DNA of 64,000 bases from positions 1-64,000 of the forward strand of contig JADFHN010000008.1 in the NCBI GenBank assembly GCA_022567155.1. The letters run 5' to 3'. Below, in pieces: positions 37,214 to 45,828 of the stretch (positions are counted from its first letter, which is position 1; each line of letters starts with the position of its first letter). The DNA comes from Bacteroidota bacterium. Its GTDB lineage: Bacteria > Bacteroidota > Bacteroidia > Cytophagales > Cyclobacteriaceae. A program made the position numbers and the translations under genes. The notes beneath the pieces are model-generated. The model did not search any database and had not been told where the DNA came from. It saw nothing but the letters and a program-made list of their open reading frames with translations.

Positions 37214-37474
37214 ATGGAACAAATCAGAAAACTGAAAATAAGCAGTAAAAAGCTGCGATCGGGTAAATGCCAGGTCAAATTCTGCGCAAGTTTATCGGAC
37301 AACAGAGAGCGGTACGGTTATATTCTTGCTGAACCTGGAAGCACGCTGCGGGAGGTAATGATACGTATTATAAAACTTTTGATGAGAGGAAAAAATGCTA
37401 TGGAAAACCATCTTTATTCGGTGGGCGTCCGCAAACAGGTCCTGACAGAATGGATATTTAACCAGGAGATGTGA
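37214..37474 (+). CDS. Small basic protein of unknown function under the predicted S24 operator
   Basis: The 86-residue protein was not recognised. It is rich in Lys and Arg at the start (MEQIRKLKISSKKLRSGKCQ), has a central YGYILAEPGSTLREVMIRIIKLLMRGKNAMENH and no signal or membrane helix. It begins 17 bases after a TACTAA-N5-TTAGT operator and is divergent from dinB. Co-control with translesion polymerases makes a DNA-damage accessory role a reasonable hypothesis, but nothing in the sequence proves it. Confidence 0.65.
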   Translation: MEQIRKLKISSKKLRSGKCQVKFCASLSDNRERYGYILAEPGSTLREVMIRIIKLLMRGKNAMENHLYSVGVRKQVLTEWIFNQEM

Positions 37475-37649
37475 TAATAAAGTAAGGCCACGCATGCAAT
37501 GCGCGGCCACGGTTGTCGGTACATTTGTTATATTCCGGCAATACACAACACCTCAACCCATAAGTAGGTCCATTCATGCAATGCACGGATACAAGTTTTC
37601 AGCTCTCCATTTGACGCATTGAATTAAATTTTTCAAAAAAGTGTTTTTT

Positions 37650-37681
37650 AAATTTAGATAAGCCTAAATTTATTATCTTTG
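37650..37681 (+). promoter_or_regulatory. DtxR-type operator overlapping the feo promoter
   Basis: A perfect inverted repeat AAATTTAG-N6-CTAAATTT (37650..37671) sits directly before a TAnnTTTG -7 element, TATCTTTG (37674..37681). Transcription would start about 7 bases later, some 25 bases before the first ATG. The palindrome fits a binding site for the DtxR-like metalloregulator encoded downstream, so the iron operon is probably repressed by its own product when iron (or manganese) is plentiful. Confidence 0.7.
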
Positions 37682-37711
37682 CTACCAGGAAAACGTATTA
37701 TCGGAATTAGC

Positions 37712-38371
37712 ATGATGAACCTGGCAGAAGAAAATTACCTGAAAACCATTTTCAATCTTTCCGGGGGCGGAAAAAAAAATGTGTCAACAAGTGCAATCTC
37801 GGATTTCATGGAAAACAAACCTTCGTCCGTTACCGACATGTTGAAAAAACTGTCGGATAAAAGCCTTATTAATTACAAGCGGTATAACGGCGCGTACCTT
37901 ACACCAGCCGGAAAGGAAGAAGCCCTGAAAGTGATTCGTAAACACAGGCTGTGGGAGTTGTTTCTTGTAAAGTACCTGGCATTTTCGTGGCACGAAGTTC
38001 ACGAAATCGCTGAACAAATGGAACATGTGAAATCCGGATTACTCATTGACCGGCTCGACAAATTCCTGGGATACCCGGCCACTGACCCCCATGGCGACCC
38101 GATTCCGGGCATTGACGGCAAATACAGGTTGGTAAACAATAAAACCCTGGAAGAGCTTAAAGAAGGAGAGAGTTGTGTGCTCACCGGCGTTAAAAACTCC
38201 TCATCGGAATTTCTGAAATATCTCAACGAAATCAGCATTTCATTGAATACAAGAATTAGGGTACTTAAAAAGTATGCATTTGATGGTTCTGTTTTGGTTA
38301 AGATCGATGAAAAACACCGGCAATCGGTTTCCAAAGAAGTAAGTAAGGATCTGTTAATAACGGTGATTTAA
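37712..38371 (+). CDS. DtxR/MntR-family metal-dependent transcriptional regulator
   Basis: The start at ATG 37712 (MMNLAEENYLKTIF) gives 219 residues; the open frame extends upstream into the promoter, so the longer form is rejected. A winged helix-turn-helix (about 5-65, with VSTSAISDFMENKPSSVTDMLKKL) is followed by a dimerisation/metal domain (HRLWELFLVKYLAFSWHEVHEIAEQMEHV and DPHGDPIPG) and a C-terminal SH3-like/FeoA-type domain (about 140-215). Binding Fe(II) or Mn(II) allows it to repress. It begins the feo operon and probably binds the palindrome at 37650..37671. Confidence 0.9.
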   Translation: MMNLAEENYLKTIFNLSGGGKKNVSTSAISDFMENKPSSVTDMLKKLSDKSLINYKRYNGAYLTPAGKEEALKVIRKHRLWELFLVKYLAFSWHEVHEIAEQMEHVKSGLLIDRLDKFLGYPATDPHGDPIPGIDGKYRLVNNKTLEELKEGESCVLTGVKNSSSEFLKYLNEISISLNTRIRVLKKYAFDGSVLVKIDEKHRQSVSKEVSKDLLITVI

Positions 38372-38383
38372 CTGTTTTATCTG

Positions 38384-39421
38384 ATGATAAACCCGGTACT
38401 CGCATTATCCCTCTTTTTTGTTGTTTTATTGGTTGTTTTCCTGCTTTTCAGACCGGAAAAGGGATTTTACTGGAAATTTGCCGGAATGCTTGCAAGCAAC
38501 GAAAAGACACTCATGGAAGACGTTCTGAAACAGATTTACCACATGGAGCATGCAGGAAATACCGGTTCACTGCTAAGCCTTAAAGGAACCCTTGATATTA
38601 GCGAAGAAAAACTGGTAAAGGTAATTGCAGGCATGGAATCCAAAGGGCTGATACGAACGGATGGCACAAAAATTTCGCTTCGACAAGAAGGCAACGACTA
38701 TGCGATCAAAATAATAAGGGCGCATCGGCTATGGGAAAAATACCTTGCTGACAAAACGGGAGTTGACAAACGGGAGTGGCACCATCTGGCCGAACGTGCC
38801 GAACACAAGCTAACCAAAGAGCAGGTGGATGATCTGGCACTATCGCTTGGCGATCCAAGGTACGATCCGCACGGTGACCCAATTCCCACAAGTAAAGGAG
38901 ATATGCAATACATACAGCATGTGTCGCTTCCTTTATTTCCGGTAGATAAGCAAGGTTACATTGTACACATTGAAGATGAACCGGAATCCATTTACGAACA
39001 GATTATAGCTAAAAATCTACAGGTTGGAGCTCAGATAAAAGTTATTGAAGCAAATGAAAGGCGGATCAGGTTCAGTTCGGAGGGAGAGGAGGTCGTTCTT
39101 ACTCCCATTGTAGCAAATAATATTAGTGTTGCCGAACAACGTCGTTCAGGTGTATTCAGAAAAAATACACGAAAGCTTTCGGGTTTGAAACTTGGAGAGA
39201 AATCAAAAATCGCAGGTCTGTCGCGGGAGTGCCGTGGAGCAAACAGGAGGAGGTTGCTTGACCTGGGGTTTGTACCGGGTACGGAAGTGGAAACCTGCCT
39301 TTCGAGTCCGCTCGGAAACCCACGGGCATACCTGATCAAGGGCGCGAGTATCGCCCTCAGAAAAGAGCAGGCAGATCTGGTTTTAATTGAAATGAATAAT
39401 GACATAGCATATGGCAACTGA
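38384..39421 (+). CDS. feoA: Membrane-anchored DtxR-like protein fused to FeoA
   Basis: The 345-residue protein has an N-terminal membrane helix (about 5-22, LALSLFFVVLLVVFLLF), a DtxR-like winged helix and dimerisation domain (about 45-170, with HRLWEKYLADKTGVDKREWHHLAERAEH and DPRYDPHGDPIPTS), a linker, and a C-terminal FeoA domain (about 270-340, LGEKSKIAGLSRECRGANRRRLLDLGFVPGTEVE). The arrangement suggests a FeoA subunit that also senses metal next to the transporter. Its last 11 bases overlap the FeoB G-domain gene. DNA binding from the membrane is possible but untested. Confidence 0.85.
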   Translation: MINPVLALSLFFVVLLVVFLLFRPEKGFYWKFAGMLASNEKTLMEDVLKQIYHMEHAGNTGSLLSLKGTLDISEEKLVKVIAGMESKGLIRTDGTKISLRQEGNDYAIKIIRAHRLWEKYLADKTGVDKREWHHLAERAEHKLTKEQVDDLALSLGDPRYDPHGDPIPTSKGDMQYIQHVSLPLFPVDKQGYIVHIEDEPESIYEQIIAKNLQVGAQIKVIEANERRIRFSSEGEEVVLTPIVANNISVAEQRRSGVFRKNTRKLSGLKLGEKSKIAGLSRECRGANRRRLLDLGFVPGTEVETCLSSPLGNPRAYLIKGASIALRKEQADLVLIEMNNDIAYGN

Positions 39422-40214
39422 GGCAAATTGTGATGGATGTGCATTTAACAATGCCGCTAACTTAAAAAAGCTTGGCGTGAATGTATCAAATGTGAACTTT
39501 GTAGTGGCGCTGGCCGGCAATCCGAATACCGGTAAAAGTACGGTTTTCAATGCGCTTACCGGATTGAAGCAACATACCGGCAACTGGCCCGGAAAGACCA
39601 TAGCCAGAATGGAAGGTGGATTTTCCTATAATGACAAGAGGTATAAGTTGGTGGACCTGCCGGGAACCTATTCACTTTTATCTACAAGCGAGGATGAAGA
39701 AATTGCACGTAATTTTATATTGTTCGGCAATCCGGATGTTACCGTGGTGGTGGTAGATGCCACGCGGCTTGAACGAAACCTAAACCTTGTTTTACAGATA
39801 CTTGAGATAACAAAGCGGGTGGTGGTGTGTCTGAACCTGCTGGATGAAGCCAAACGGCATCATATAAAAGTGGATGAACGTGTACTGGCACGTGAACTTG
39901 GCGTACCCGTGGTAGGTACATCCGCCAGGTTTAATAAGGGTATAGATGCATTAATAAAGGTTGTGCATGATGTGGCTACCGGCGAAATTATTTGCAAACC
40001 ACACGTTTTAAAGAGTATTTCCGGGAATATCAGGCATGCGGTTAATCGTCTGACAAGTGAGATAGAAAAGCATTTTGAAGGAATAACAAACAGCCGCTGG
40101 TTAGCCATCAGGTTGCTTGAAGGAGATCAAAGCCTCATAGAAGCGCTTGGAGATAACCGTATTGCAGACATGGTTGACAATCAAAATCGTGTAATGGAAA
40201 AAATAGCTGTATAG
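39411..40214 (+). CDS. feoB: FeoB G-domain protein (N-terminal half of the ferrous iron transporter)
   Basis: The 267-residue protein is the cytosolic GTPase of FeoB: P-loop GNPNTGKS (residues 36-43), switch I region with TGNWPGKT, DLPG (82-85), and NLLDEA as the base-recognition motif, followed by the helical GDI-like domain. It ends with TAG at 40212..40214, and the membrane half begins at the next codon in the same frame. GTP hydrolysis or binding gates Fe(II) entry. An N-terminal CDGC pair is present. Whether this is a natural two-gene FeoB or a recent nonsense change is discussed under findings. Confidence 0.9.
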   Translation: MATEANCDGCAFNNAANLKKLGVNVSNVNFVVALAGNPNTGKSTVFNALTGLKQHTGNWPGKTIARMEGGFSYNDKRYKLVDLPGTYSLLSTSEDEEIARNFILFGNPDVTVVVVDATRLERNLNLVLQILEITKRVVVCLNLLDEAKRHHIKVDERVLARELGVPVVGTSARFNKGIDALIKVVHDVATGEIICKPHVLKSISGNIRHAVNRLTSEIEKHFEGITNSRWLAIRLLEGDQSLIEALGDNRIADMVDNQNRVMEKIAV

Positions 40215-41633
40215 ATGGAAAAAAGTAACGAAATAATGTCGCTTGTGTCCGAACTTCAATGGGAAGTAGGTGAGGATTTTCATGATAAGCTTGTGGAGGG
40301 GATTTATTCTGACGCTTCAAGAATTGCCCAAAAAGCCGTATTAAAGGAAGACGGAAAGAAACATTTTAACATCGATGCCGCTATTGACAAGGTGGTAACG
40401 AGCAGAGTTTTTGGTTTTCCGATCATGCTGCTATTGCTGGCTACCGTCTTGTGGGTTACCATTACCGGGGCCAACTACCCCTCGGCAATGCTGAATAATT
40501 TATTGATTGGTATGGGTTATCCGTTTCTAAAAGAGATGGCTGTAACAATCAGCCTGCCATGGTGGCTGACCGGCTTTTTAGTTGACGGTATTTATCTTGC
40601 TATGGCATGGGTAATTGCAGTGATGCTTCCACCAATGGCGATCTTTTTTCCTTTGTTTACCCTCCTCGAAGATTTCGGATACCTGCCGAGGGTGGCCTTC
40701 AACCTGGATCGGATTTTCAGTAAGGCAGGAGCCCATGGCAAACAGGCGCTTACCATGACCATGGGATTTGGCTGCAATGCAGCAGGTGTAGTTGCCACAC
40801 GTATTATTGACAGCCCCAGGGAGCGACTGATTGCGATTATCACCAATAACTTTGCACTTTGCAATGGCAGGTGGCCAACACAAATACTGATAGGGACAAT
40901 ATTTATAGGAGCACTTGTGCCTCCTTACCTGTCAGGTCTTGTATCTGCTGCTTCAGTGGTAGGCATTGCATTGCTGGGCATCTTATTTACATTTATTATT
41001 TCCTGGATGCTTTCCAATACGGTATTAAAAGGGGCAGTATCCACATTTACATTGGAGTTGCCACCATACCGGCCTCCAAGATTCTGGAAAACGGTTTATA
41101 CTTCGCTCATTGACCGTACATTTATTGTGCTGTGGCGGGCCATCATTTTCGCAGCACCTGCCGGTGCTGTAATCTGGCTGGTTTCCAATATCTATATCGG
41201 TGACAACAGCATTGCAGCCAATCTGATACAATTTTTTGATGGGTTTGGTTTTCTGATTGGCCTTAATGGCGTGATACTTCTGGCTTATATCCTGGCCATA
41301 CCTGCTAATGAAATTGTGATCCCAACTATTTTAATGCTTACAGCTATGGTATACGGCGGAACAGGCGTGGGAGCTGGTGAAGGTGTGATGTTTGAGTTTG
41401 ACTCTCAAATGGCTACGGCCGACTTGCTGCATGCAGGCGGATGGACATTGCTTACCGGGCTTAATCTTATGATCTTCAGCTTACTGCATAACCCCTGCAG
41501 TACGACCATTTATACCATTTATAAAGAGACAAAAAGCGCTAAATGGACTACGGTAGCTTCACTTTTGCCGCTTGTAGTCGGTATAATGGTTACTTTTATT
41601 ATAGCACAGGTATGGCGGATATTTATGGGGTAA
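40215..41633 (+). CDS. feoB: FeoB membrane domain (ferrous iron permease half)
   Basis: The 472-residue protein is the membrane part of FeoB with two Gate domains ([14 protein letters not shown] and the later [13 protein letters not shown]-type segment) and about ten helices. It begins with ATG directly after the TAG that ends the G-domain gene, with no spacer, in the same frame. Its first 70 residues continue the helical linker ([17 protein letters not shown]). Translational coupling, or stop-codon readthrough, would give a stoichiometric complex or a fused protein. It imports Fe(II) across the inner membrane. Confidence 0.9.
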   Translation: MEKSNEIMSLVSELQWEVGEDFHDKLVEGIYSDASRIAQKAVLKEDGKKHFNIDAAIDKVVTSRVFGFPIMLLLLATVLWVTITGANYPSAMLNNLLIGMGYPFLKEMAVTISLPWWLTGFLVDGIYLAMAWVIAVMLPPMAIFFPLFTLLEDFGYLPRVAFNLDRIFSKAGAHGKQALTMTMGFGCNAAGVVATRIIDSPRERLIAIITNNFALCNGRWPTQILIGTIFIGALVPPYLSGLVSAASVVGIALLGILFTFIISWMLSNTVLKGAVSTFTLELPPYRPPRFWKTVYTSLIDRTFIVLWRAIIFAAPAGAVIWLVSNIYIGDNSIAANLIQFFDGFGFLIGLNGVILLAYILAIPANEIVIPTILMLTAMVYGGTGVGAGEGVMFEFDSQMATADLLHAGGWTLLTGLNLMIFSLLHNPCSTTIYTIYKETKSAKWTTVASLLPLVVGIMVTFIIAQVWRIFMG

Positions 41634-41695
41634 CATTATAGGTATTTTTAGAAAATCTCTTTTAAGACGCTTTCACAAGAAGTGCACACATTTAG

Positions 41696-41741
41696 TTGCA
41701 ATAAACTAAATAAATTAGTACATTTACTATTAAAATTAGTA
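41696..41741 (+). promoter_or_regulatory. Promoter with two S24 operators before the repressor gene
   Basis: TTG (41696..41698) and TACATTTA (41719..41726) are 20 bases apart, a Bacteroidota-type promoter. Operator one, AACTAA-ATAAA-TTAGTA (41704..41720), fills the promoter spacer. Operator two, TACTAT-TAAAA-TTAGTA (41725..41741), covers the start of transcription and ends 3 bases before the ATG at 41745. Each has one mismatch to TACTAA-N5-TTAGTA. The layout predicts autorepression by occlusion. Confidence 0.8.
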
Positions 41742-41744
41742 AAT

Positions 41745-42518
41745 ATGGCACTTTTAAACGAAAATATCCGTTATCTGAGAAAAAATAAAGGCTGGACTCA
41801 ACAGGAACTTGCCGATAAAATAGGGATCAAGCGCTCACTTGTAGGGGCCTACGAAGAGGGTAGGGCCGAACCTTCTGCACAAAAGCTGCTAAAATTTGCT
41901 GAAATATTATACGTTACCGTGGACGATCTTATAGGGTTGAATCTTAAGGAACACAGTCCGGGTAGTCCACATTTTAAAGTACTGGCCATTACCGTGGACG
42001 AGAATGAAAAGGAAAATATTGAATTGGTACCGCAAAAAGCTGCTGCAGGGTATTTGAACGGTTACGCCGACCCGGAGTATATTAAAGAACTTCCACGTTT
42101 CAAGCTTCCTTTTCTGCCATCCAACGGATCCTACCGGGCTTTTGAAATCACAGGAGATTCCATGCTGCCATTGGTTTCTGGCACGGTTATTATCGGTCAG
42201 TATGTGGAACAGCTGGTGGATATTAAAGACGGTAAGACGTACATTCTTGTGACAAAAAATGAAGGGGTTGTGTTCAAACGGGTATTTAACTACCTGAAAG
42301 ATAAAGGAAAACTGTTTTTGACGTCGGACAATATGCAATACACGCCTTTTGAGATAGATCCGGAAGATGTGATGGAAGTATGGCTGGCTAAAGCCTATAT
42401 CAGCGTTGAATTTCCGGATCCGTCGGATCAGAAATCTAATCAGGATGTTACCAAACTTGCAGCCATGGTCATGAATCTGCAGGAGGACGTGCAGCGGTTG
42501 AAAACAAGGGATATTTGA
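41745..42518 (+). CDS. XRE-S24 repressor (LexA/CI-like, predicted self-cleaving)
   Basis: The start at ATG 41745 is chosen because the upstream part of the open frame is promoter and operator DNA. The 257-residue protein has an XRE helix-turn-helix (about 8-62, WTQQELADKIGIKRSLVGAYEEGRAEPS in outline), a linker, and a C-terminal S24 peptidase-like domain. The autocleavage elements are all present: Ala101-Gly102 in KAAAGYL, Ser139 in GDSM and Lys178 in VVFKRVF. Such proteins repress until RecA-stimulated self-cleavage. Matching operators occur before this gene, dinB with its neighbour, and the dnaE-type gene. RecA dependence is inferred from the family. Confidence 0.9.
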   Translation: MALLNENIRYLRKNKGWTQQELADKIGIKRSLVGAYEEGRAEPSAQKLLKFAEILYVTVDDLIGLNLKEHSPGSPHFKVLAITVDENEKENIELVPQKAAAGYLNGYADPEYIKELPRFKLPFLPSNGSYRAFEITGDSMLPLVSGTVIIGQYVEQLVDIKDGKTYILVTKNEGVVFKRVFNYLKDKGKLFLTSDNMQYTPFEIDPEDVMEVWLAKAYISVEFPDPSDQKSNQDVTKLAAMVMNLQEDVQRLKTRDI

Positions 42519-42574
42519 CGTACTATTCATTAGATTTTTATCGCTACGCTTTCTCTTACCTTAACCCTTTCTAC

Positions 42575-42960
42575 TAATGAACAATTGTTGTATGTTATTG
42601 GTTATCAAGTAATAGTAATTTTCGTAATAATAAGTCCTCTCCGACGCCGTGACAACGCTCACGTCTGTCATTTCGATCCCGCTGGCCACGATAGCTATCG
42701 AGGGGAGGGGAGAGAAATCTTTACCGAAATGAAGGTCAACTGCTTTTCCTTTTCTGCCGGCAAAGATCCCTCATCCAGCAAAGCTGGATTCGGGATTATA
42801 GTAGGGGTGGTGATGGGCGGTTGTGGTTGACTATTTACAGATGAACTATTACCAATACACCCATTTGTCATCTTATGTTTACTATTTAATACGATTGTAA
42901 GAACCGTTCATTTTCTATAAGTTGAATGCATTTATGCGGGCCTCAGAGCGTAGCGCACGC
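42575..42960. repeat. Non-coding repeat element related to 14.7-15.1 kb
   Basis: This gene-free stretch repeats the order of motifs seen at 14734..15063: CTAATGA, then CCTCTCCGACGCC, a hairpin (TCCAGCAAAGCTGGA at 42775..42789), a G-rich GTAGGGGTGGTGATGGG, a T-rich part, and GAATGCATTTATGCGGGCCTCAGAGCG at the end. Sequence identity is low, but the order and spacing are similar. No coding potential was found. Confidence 0.45.
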
Positions 42961-43019
42961 CTGACACAGTTTGGATGGTACTTATGTGATAATATACCTG
43001 GCGGTGCTAACGTTTTATC

Positions 43020-43871
43020 TTACTTCTTCTTTAATCCAAGCTGTCCGGCTATCATTTTATCGAGTATTTTATCAGGAAGCAGGTTTGGGATAGTCCAGTT
43101 TTTAAATTTATTATTGATGATCACATACCTGGTTTTGGGATCTTTTTTTGAAAAAATACGGAAAACCGTTTCACCAAAATCATCAATAGGAATACCTTTT
43201 TCCGCTTCGCCCACAAAAAAGTTTCTGAACTTTGTGGCAGAGGGCAGATAGTCTGTTTTTTTCAGCGCTTCCCATGCATCTTCATCAACTTTATTCCATA
43301 TTTCGGATTTAACCGGCCCCGGTTCAAGTATGATCACCTTGATGCCATATAACTGCAGTTCGATTCGCAGGGTATCCGACAGGCCTTCCAGGGCGAATTT
43401 GCTTGCCGTATAAGGCCCCAGAAACGGAAAAGCCATGCGTCCGGAAACAGAACTCATCATCATGATCTTCCCGGGATCGCCAGTAAAATCCTTCGTTGCA
43501 CCCAGCATGGGTAAGAATGCCTGGGTAACTGCAAGCTGGGCAAAAACATTCACTTCAAACTGATAGCGGAGATCTTCAGGTTTGATGTGCATCAGGGGCC
43601 CGTTGACAGAAATACCGGCATTATTGATCAGGCCAGCAAGGGAATCATCGCCGAGCATCTTTCTGACTTCCTCAGCGGCCGAAATTACTGCATCATGATC
43701 TGTGACGTCAAAAACCAATGGTACATACTTGCTTCCAAGTTCTTCTCTGAGCCTGTCAGCATCCTGCTGCTTCCTTACGCTTCCGAATACGCGGAAACCA
43801 TTTTTTATAAATGACCTGGTACAACCCAGGCCGATACCGGTTGATACACCTGTAATGACAATATTTTTCAT
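43020..43871 (-). CDS. Short-chain dehydrogenase/reductase
   Basis: The 283-residue protein is a classical SDR: cofactor motif TGVSTGIGLG (residues 7-16), NNAG (near 89-92), and the catalytic Ser with YTASK (Tyr/Lys near 156-160). It lies 11 bases after the menE gene and is probably translated from the same transcript. The substrate is unknown; no menaquinone step is known that needs an SDR, so it may only share the promoter. Confidence 0.88.
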   Translation of the reverse strand: MKNIVITGVSTGIGLGCTRSFIKNGFRVFGSVRKQQDADRLREELGSKYVPLVFDVTDHDAVISAAEEVRKMLGDDSLAGLINNAGISVNGPLMHIKPEDLRYQFEVNVFAQLAVTQAFLPMLGATKDFTGDPGKIMMMSSVSGRMAFPFLGPYTASKFALEGLSDTLRIELQLYGIKVIILEPGPVKSEIWNKVDEDAWEALKKTDYLPSATKFRNFFVGEAEKGIPIDDFGETVFRIFSKKDPKTRYVIINNKFKNWTIPNLLPDKILDKMIAGQLGLKKK

Positions 43872-43882
43872 GGTTGGTTTTG

Positions 43883-44959
43883 TTAATCGATTCTCAATTT
43901 TTTCAAGGTTAAACTACGGTTTATTTTTCCCGTAGGGGTTATATCAAATTCGTTTACGTTGCTTACGGATTTCGGCACGTCATATTCCGAAAGCTTTGAT
44001 TTTAACAGAGGCAACAGTCTGGTGTGATCAGGCATGTTTTCCACTACCAATGCCAGCGCCTGACCGAATTTTTCATCCGGTAAACCTGTTAGGAAAAACC
44101 GGTGTTGAATTCCCTCATCACTGAATATCCGTTCAATTTCTGTTTCTGCAGATTCGGGGCTGATCTTATACCCGCCTGAATTTATTACATGGTCGTAGCG
44201 TCCGACCCATAAAAATTCACTTTCTGATTTCAGTTTTACGATGTCGTTTGTAATCAATTCTTTACCATCAGTAATTGTCCCCCTGATCGTCAGGCAATTT
44301 CTGTGATCCTGCCCGAAAACAGCATCTCCAACGGCCTGATAAAAGTCGCTTTTTTGCTTTCCGTTAAGCCTTTTAAGGGCTACGTGCGAGCAGGTTTCGG
44401 TCATGCCGTAGGTTTGATATACGGGCGCTGACAGTTGTTGTATTTTTTCTTCAAGCTTCAGGGAAACCGGCGCCCCTCCTGCAATGATCGTGTGCATTTT
44501 ATTTAATCTGTCTGCATCGCCTGCTTCGAACATCTGGCTCATCTGCATCGGCACAAAAGCGGCGAAATCAATCTGTTGGTCACGGGACAGTTCTTTGAAC
44601 GGGTTGGATGAGGGGGTAATGGCAATCAAATCCATATCAAGCTCCAATACACGCACAATCATCATTTTACCTGCTATATATTGAGGATGCAGGCATAGCA
44701 GAGCGGTCATTCCCGGTTTTAAATCGAGCGTTTTAACCGTGATGCCAGCGCTTAAAATCATTTTATCCCGCTCCAGTAAAACGGATTTTGCCTTACCGGT
44801 TGACCCAGAGGTCTTAATCTTAAACGTTTTTGTTCCGGATTGCCATTGACGAACAAACTCAATTACCTCTCTTTCGAAAGGCGTGCTGCCTGTCAAATCA
44901 CTAACTTGACTCAGATTTTCAAATTTTAGTTTCTTCCCATTAAGTAAAACAGTGCCCAC
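43883..44959 (-). CDS. menE: O-succinylbenzoate-CoA ligase-type AMP-binding enzyme
   Basis: The 358-residue enzyme is a compact member of the ANL superfamily: P-loop-like TSGSTGKAKSV near 51-61, the core YQTYGMTETCSHVAL, a VGRYDHVINSGGYKIS hinge, and a C-terminal lysine in TPTGKINR. It activates o-succinylbenzoate with ATP and CoA for menaquinone synthesis. It is shorter than Escherichia coli MenE (451), as is usual in Bacteroidota. Fifteen bases separate it from menB, supporting the assignment. Confidence 0.85.
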   Translation of the reverse strand: MGTVLLNGKKLKFENLSQVSDLTGSTPFEREVIEFVRQWQSGTKTFKIKTSGSTGKAKSVLLERDKMILSAGITVKTLDLKPGMTALLCLHPQYIAGKMMIVRVLELDMDLIAITPSSNPFKELSRDQQIDFAAFVPMQMSQMFEAGDADRLNKMHTIIAGGAPVSLKLEEKIQQLSAPVYQTYGMTETCSHVALKRLNGKQKSDFYQAVGDAVFGQDHRNCLTIRGTITDGKELITNDIVKLKSESEFLWVGRYDHVINSGGYKISPESAETEIERIFSDEGIQHRFFLTGLPDEKFGQALALVVENMPDHTRLLPLLKSKLSEYDVPKSVSNVNEFDITPTGKINRSLTLKKLRID

Positions 44960-44974
44960 ACTATTGTTATTGAT

Positions 44975-45799
44975 TTACGGGAATTTCGGAAACTTGCCAA
45001 AATCAGGTTTCCGTTTTTCGAGAAAAGCATTTTTTCCTTCTTTGGCTTCATCGCTCAGGTAATAGAGCAATGTGGCATTTCCTGCAAACTCCTGCAGGCC
45101 GGCTTGTCCGTCAAGCTCTGCATTAAAGGCACTTTTAAGCATACGAATGGCCAGCGGGCTTTTCTCCATGATTTTTTCAGCCCAGTTCACATAGGTCTCT
45201 TCGAGCATTCCCAGCGGAACCACCTTATTTACCAACCCCATTTTTTCAGCTTCTTCTGCATTATACTGGTCACATAGGAACCATATTTCACGGGCTTTCT
45301 TCTGGCCGACGATCCTGGCCAGGTAGGAGGCACCGAATCCTCCGTCGAAGCTGCCTACTTTTGGCCCGGTCTGTCCGAACATGGCATTATCAGCGGCAAT
45401 GGTGAGGTCACAGACAACGTGCAGCACATGCCCACCGCCAATGGCCCATCCGGCTACTGCCGCAATCACCACTTTGGGTATGGAGCGGATAATTTTTTGC
45501 AGGTCGAGTACATTCAGCCTTGGTATCGTATCCGCACCTACATATCCGCCATGACCGCGTACGCTTTGGTCGCCTCCGCTGCAAAAGGCCTCTCCGCCTT
45601 CGCCGGTGAGTATGATTACATTGATTTCTGTGCTTTCCCGGCAATAGTTCATGGCTTCAATCATTTCTTGCACGGTAAGAGGTGTGAATGCATTATGCAC
45701 CTGGGGGCGGTTTATGCTAATCCGTGCGATTCCATTGTATTGCTGAAACAGAATTTCTTTGTACTCCTTAACAGATTTCCAACTATATTTTAAATTCAT
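44975..45799 (-). CDS. menB: 1,4-dihydroxy-2-naphthoyl-CoA synthase
   Basis: The 274-residue crotonase-fold enzyme closes the second ring of menaquinone. Characteristic segments are [38 protein letters not shown], and [18 protein letters not shown], all highly conserved in MenB. The length matches the family. It lies between menD (29-base gap) and menE in the same direction. Confidence 0.96.
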   Translation of the reverse strand: MNLKYSWKSVKEYKEILFQQYNGIARISINRPQVHNAFTPLTVQEMIEAMNYCRESTEINVIILTGEGGEAFCSGGDQSVRGHGGYVGADTIPRLNVLDLQKIIRSIPKVVIAAVAGWAIGGGHVLHVVCDLTIAADNAMFGQTGPKVGSFDGGFGASYLARIVGQKKAREIWFLCDQYNAEEAEKMGLVNKVVPLGMLEETYVNWAEKIMEKSPLAIRMLKSAFNAELDGQAGLQEFAGNATLLYYLSDEAKEGKNAFLEKRKPDFGKFPKFP

Positions 45800-45828
45800 T
45801 ATCGTTGTTTTATTTGTAATCCAAGTAA

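Noticed and set aside
41682-41744. Longer start for the S24 repressor
   Set aside because: The extra 21 codons overlap the promoter and both operators; the HTH begins properly at 41745.
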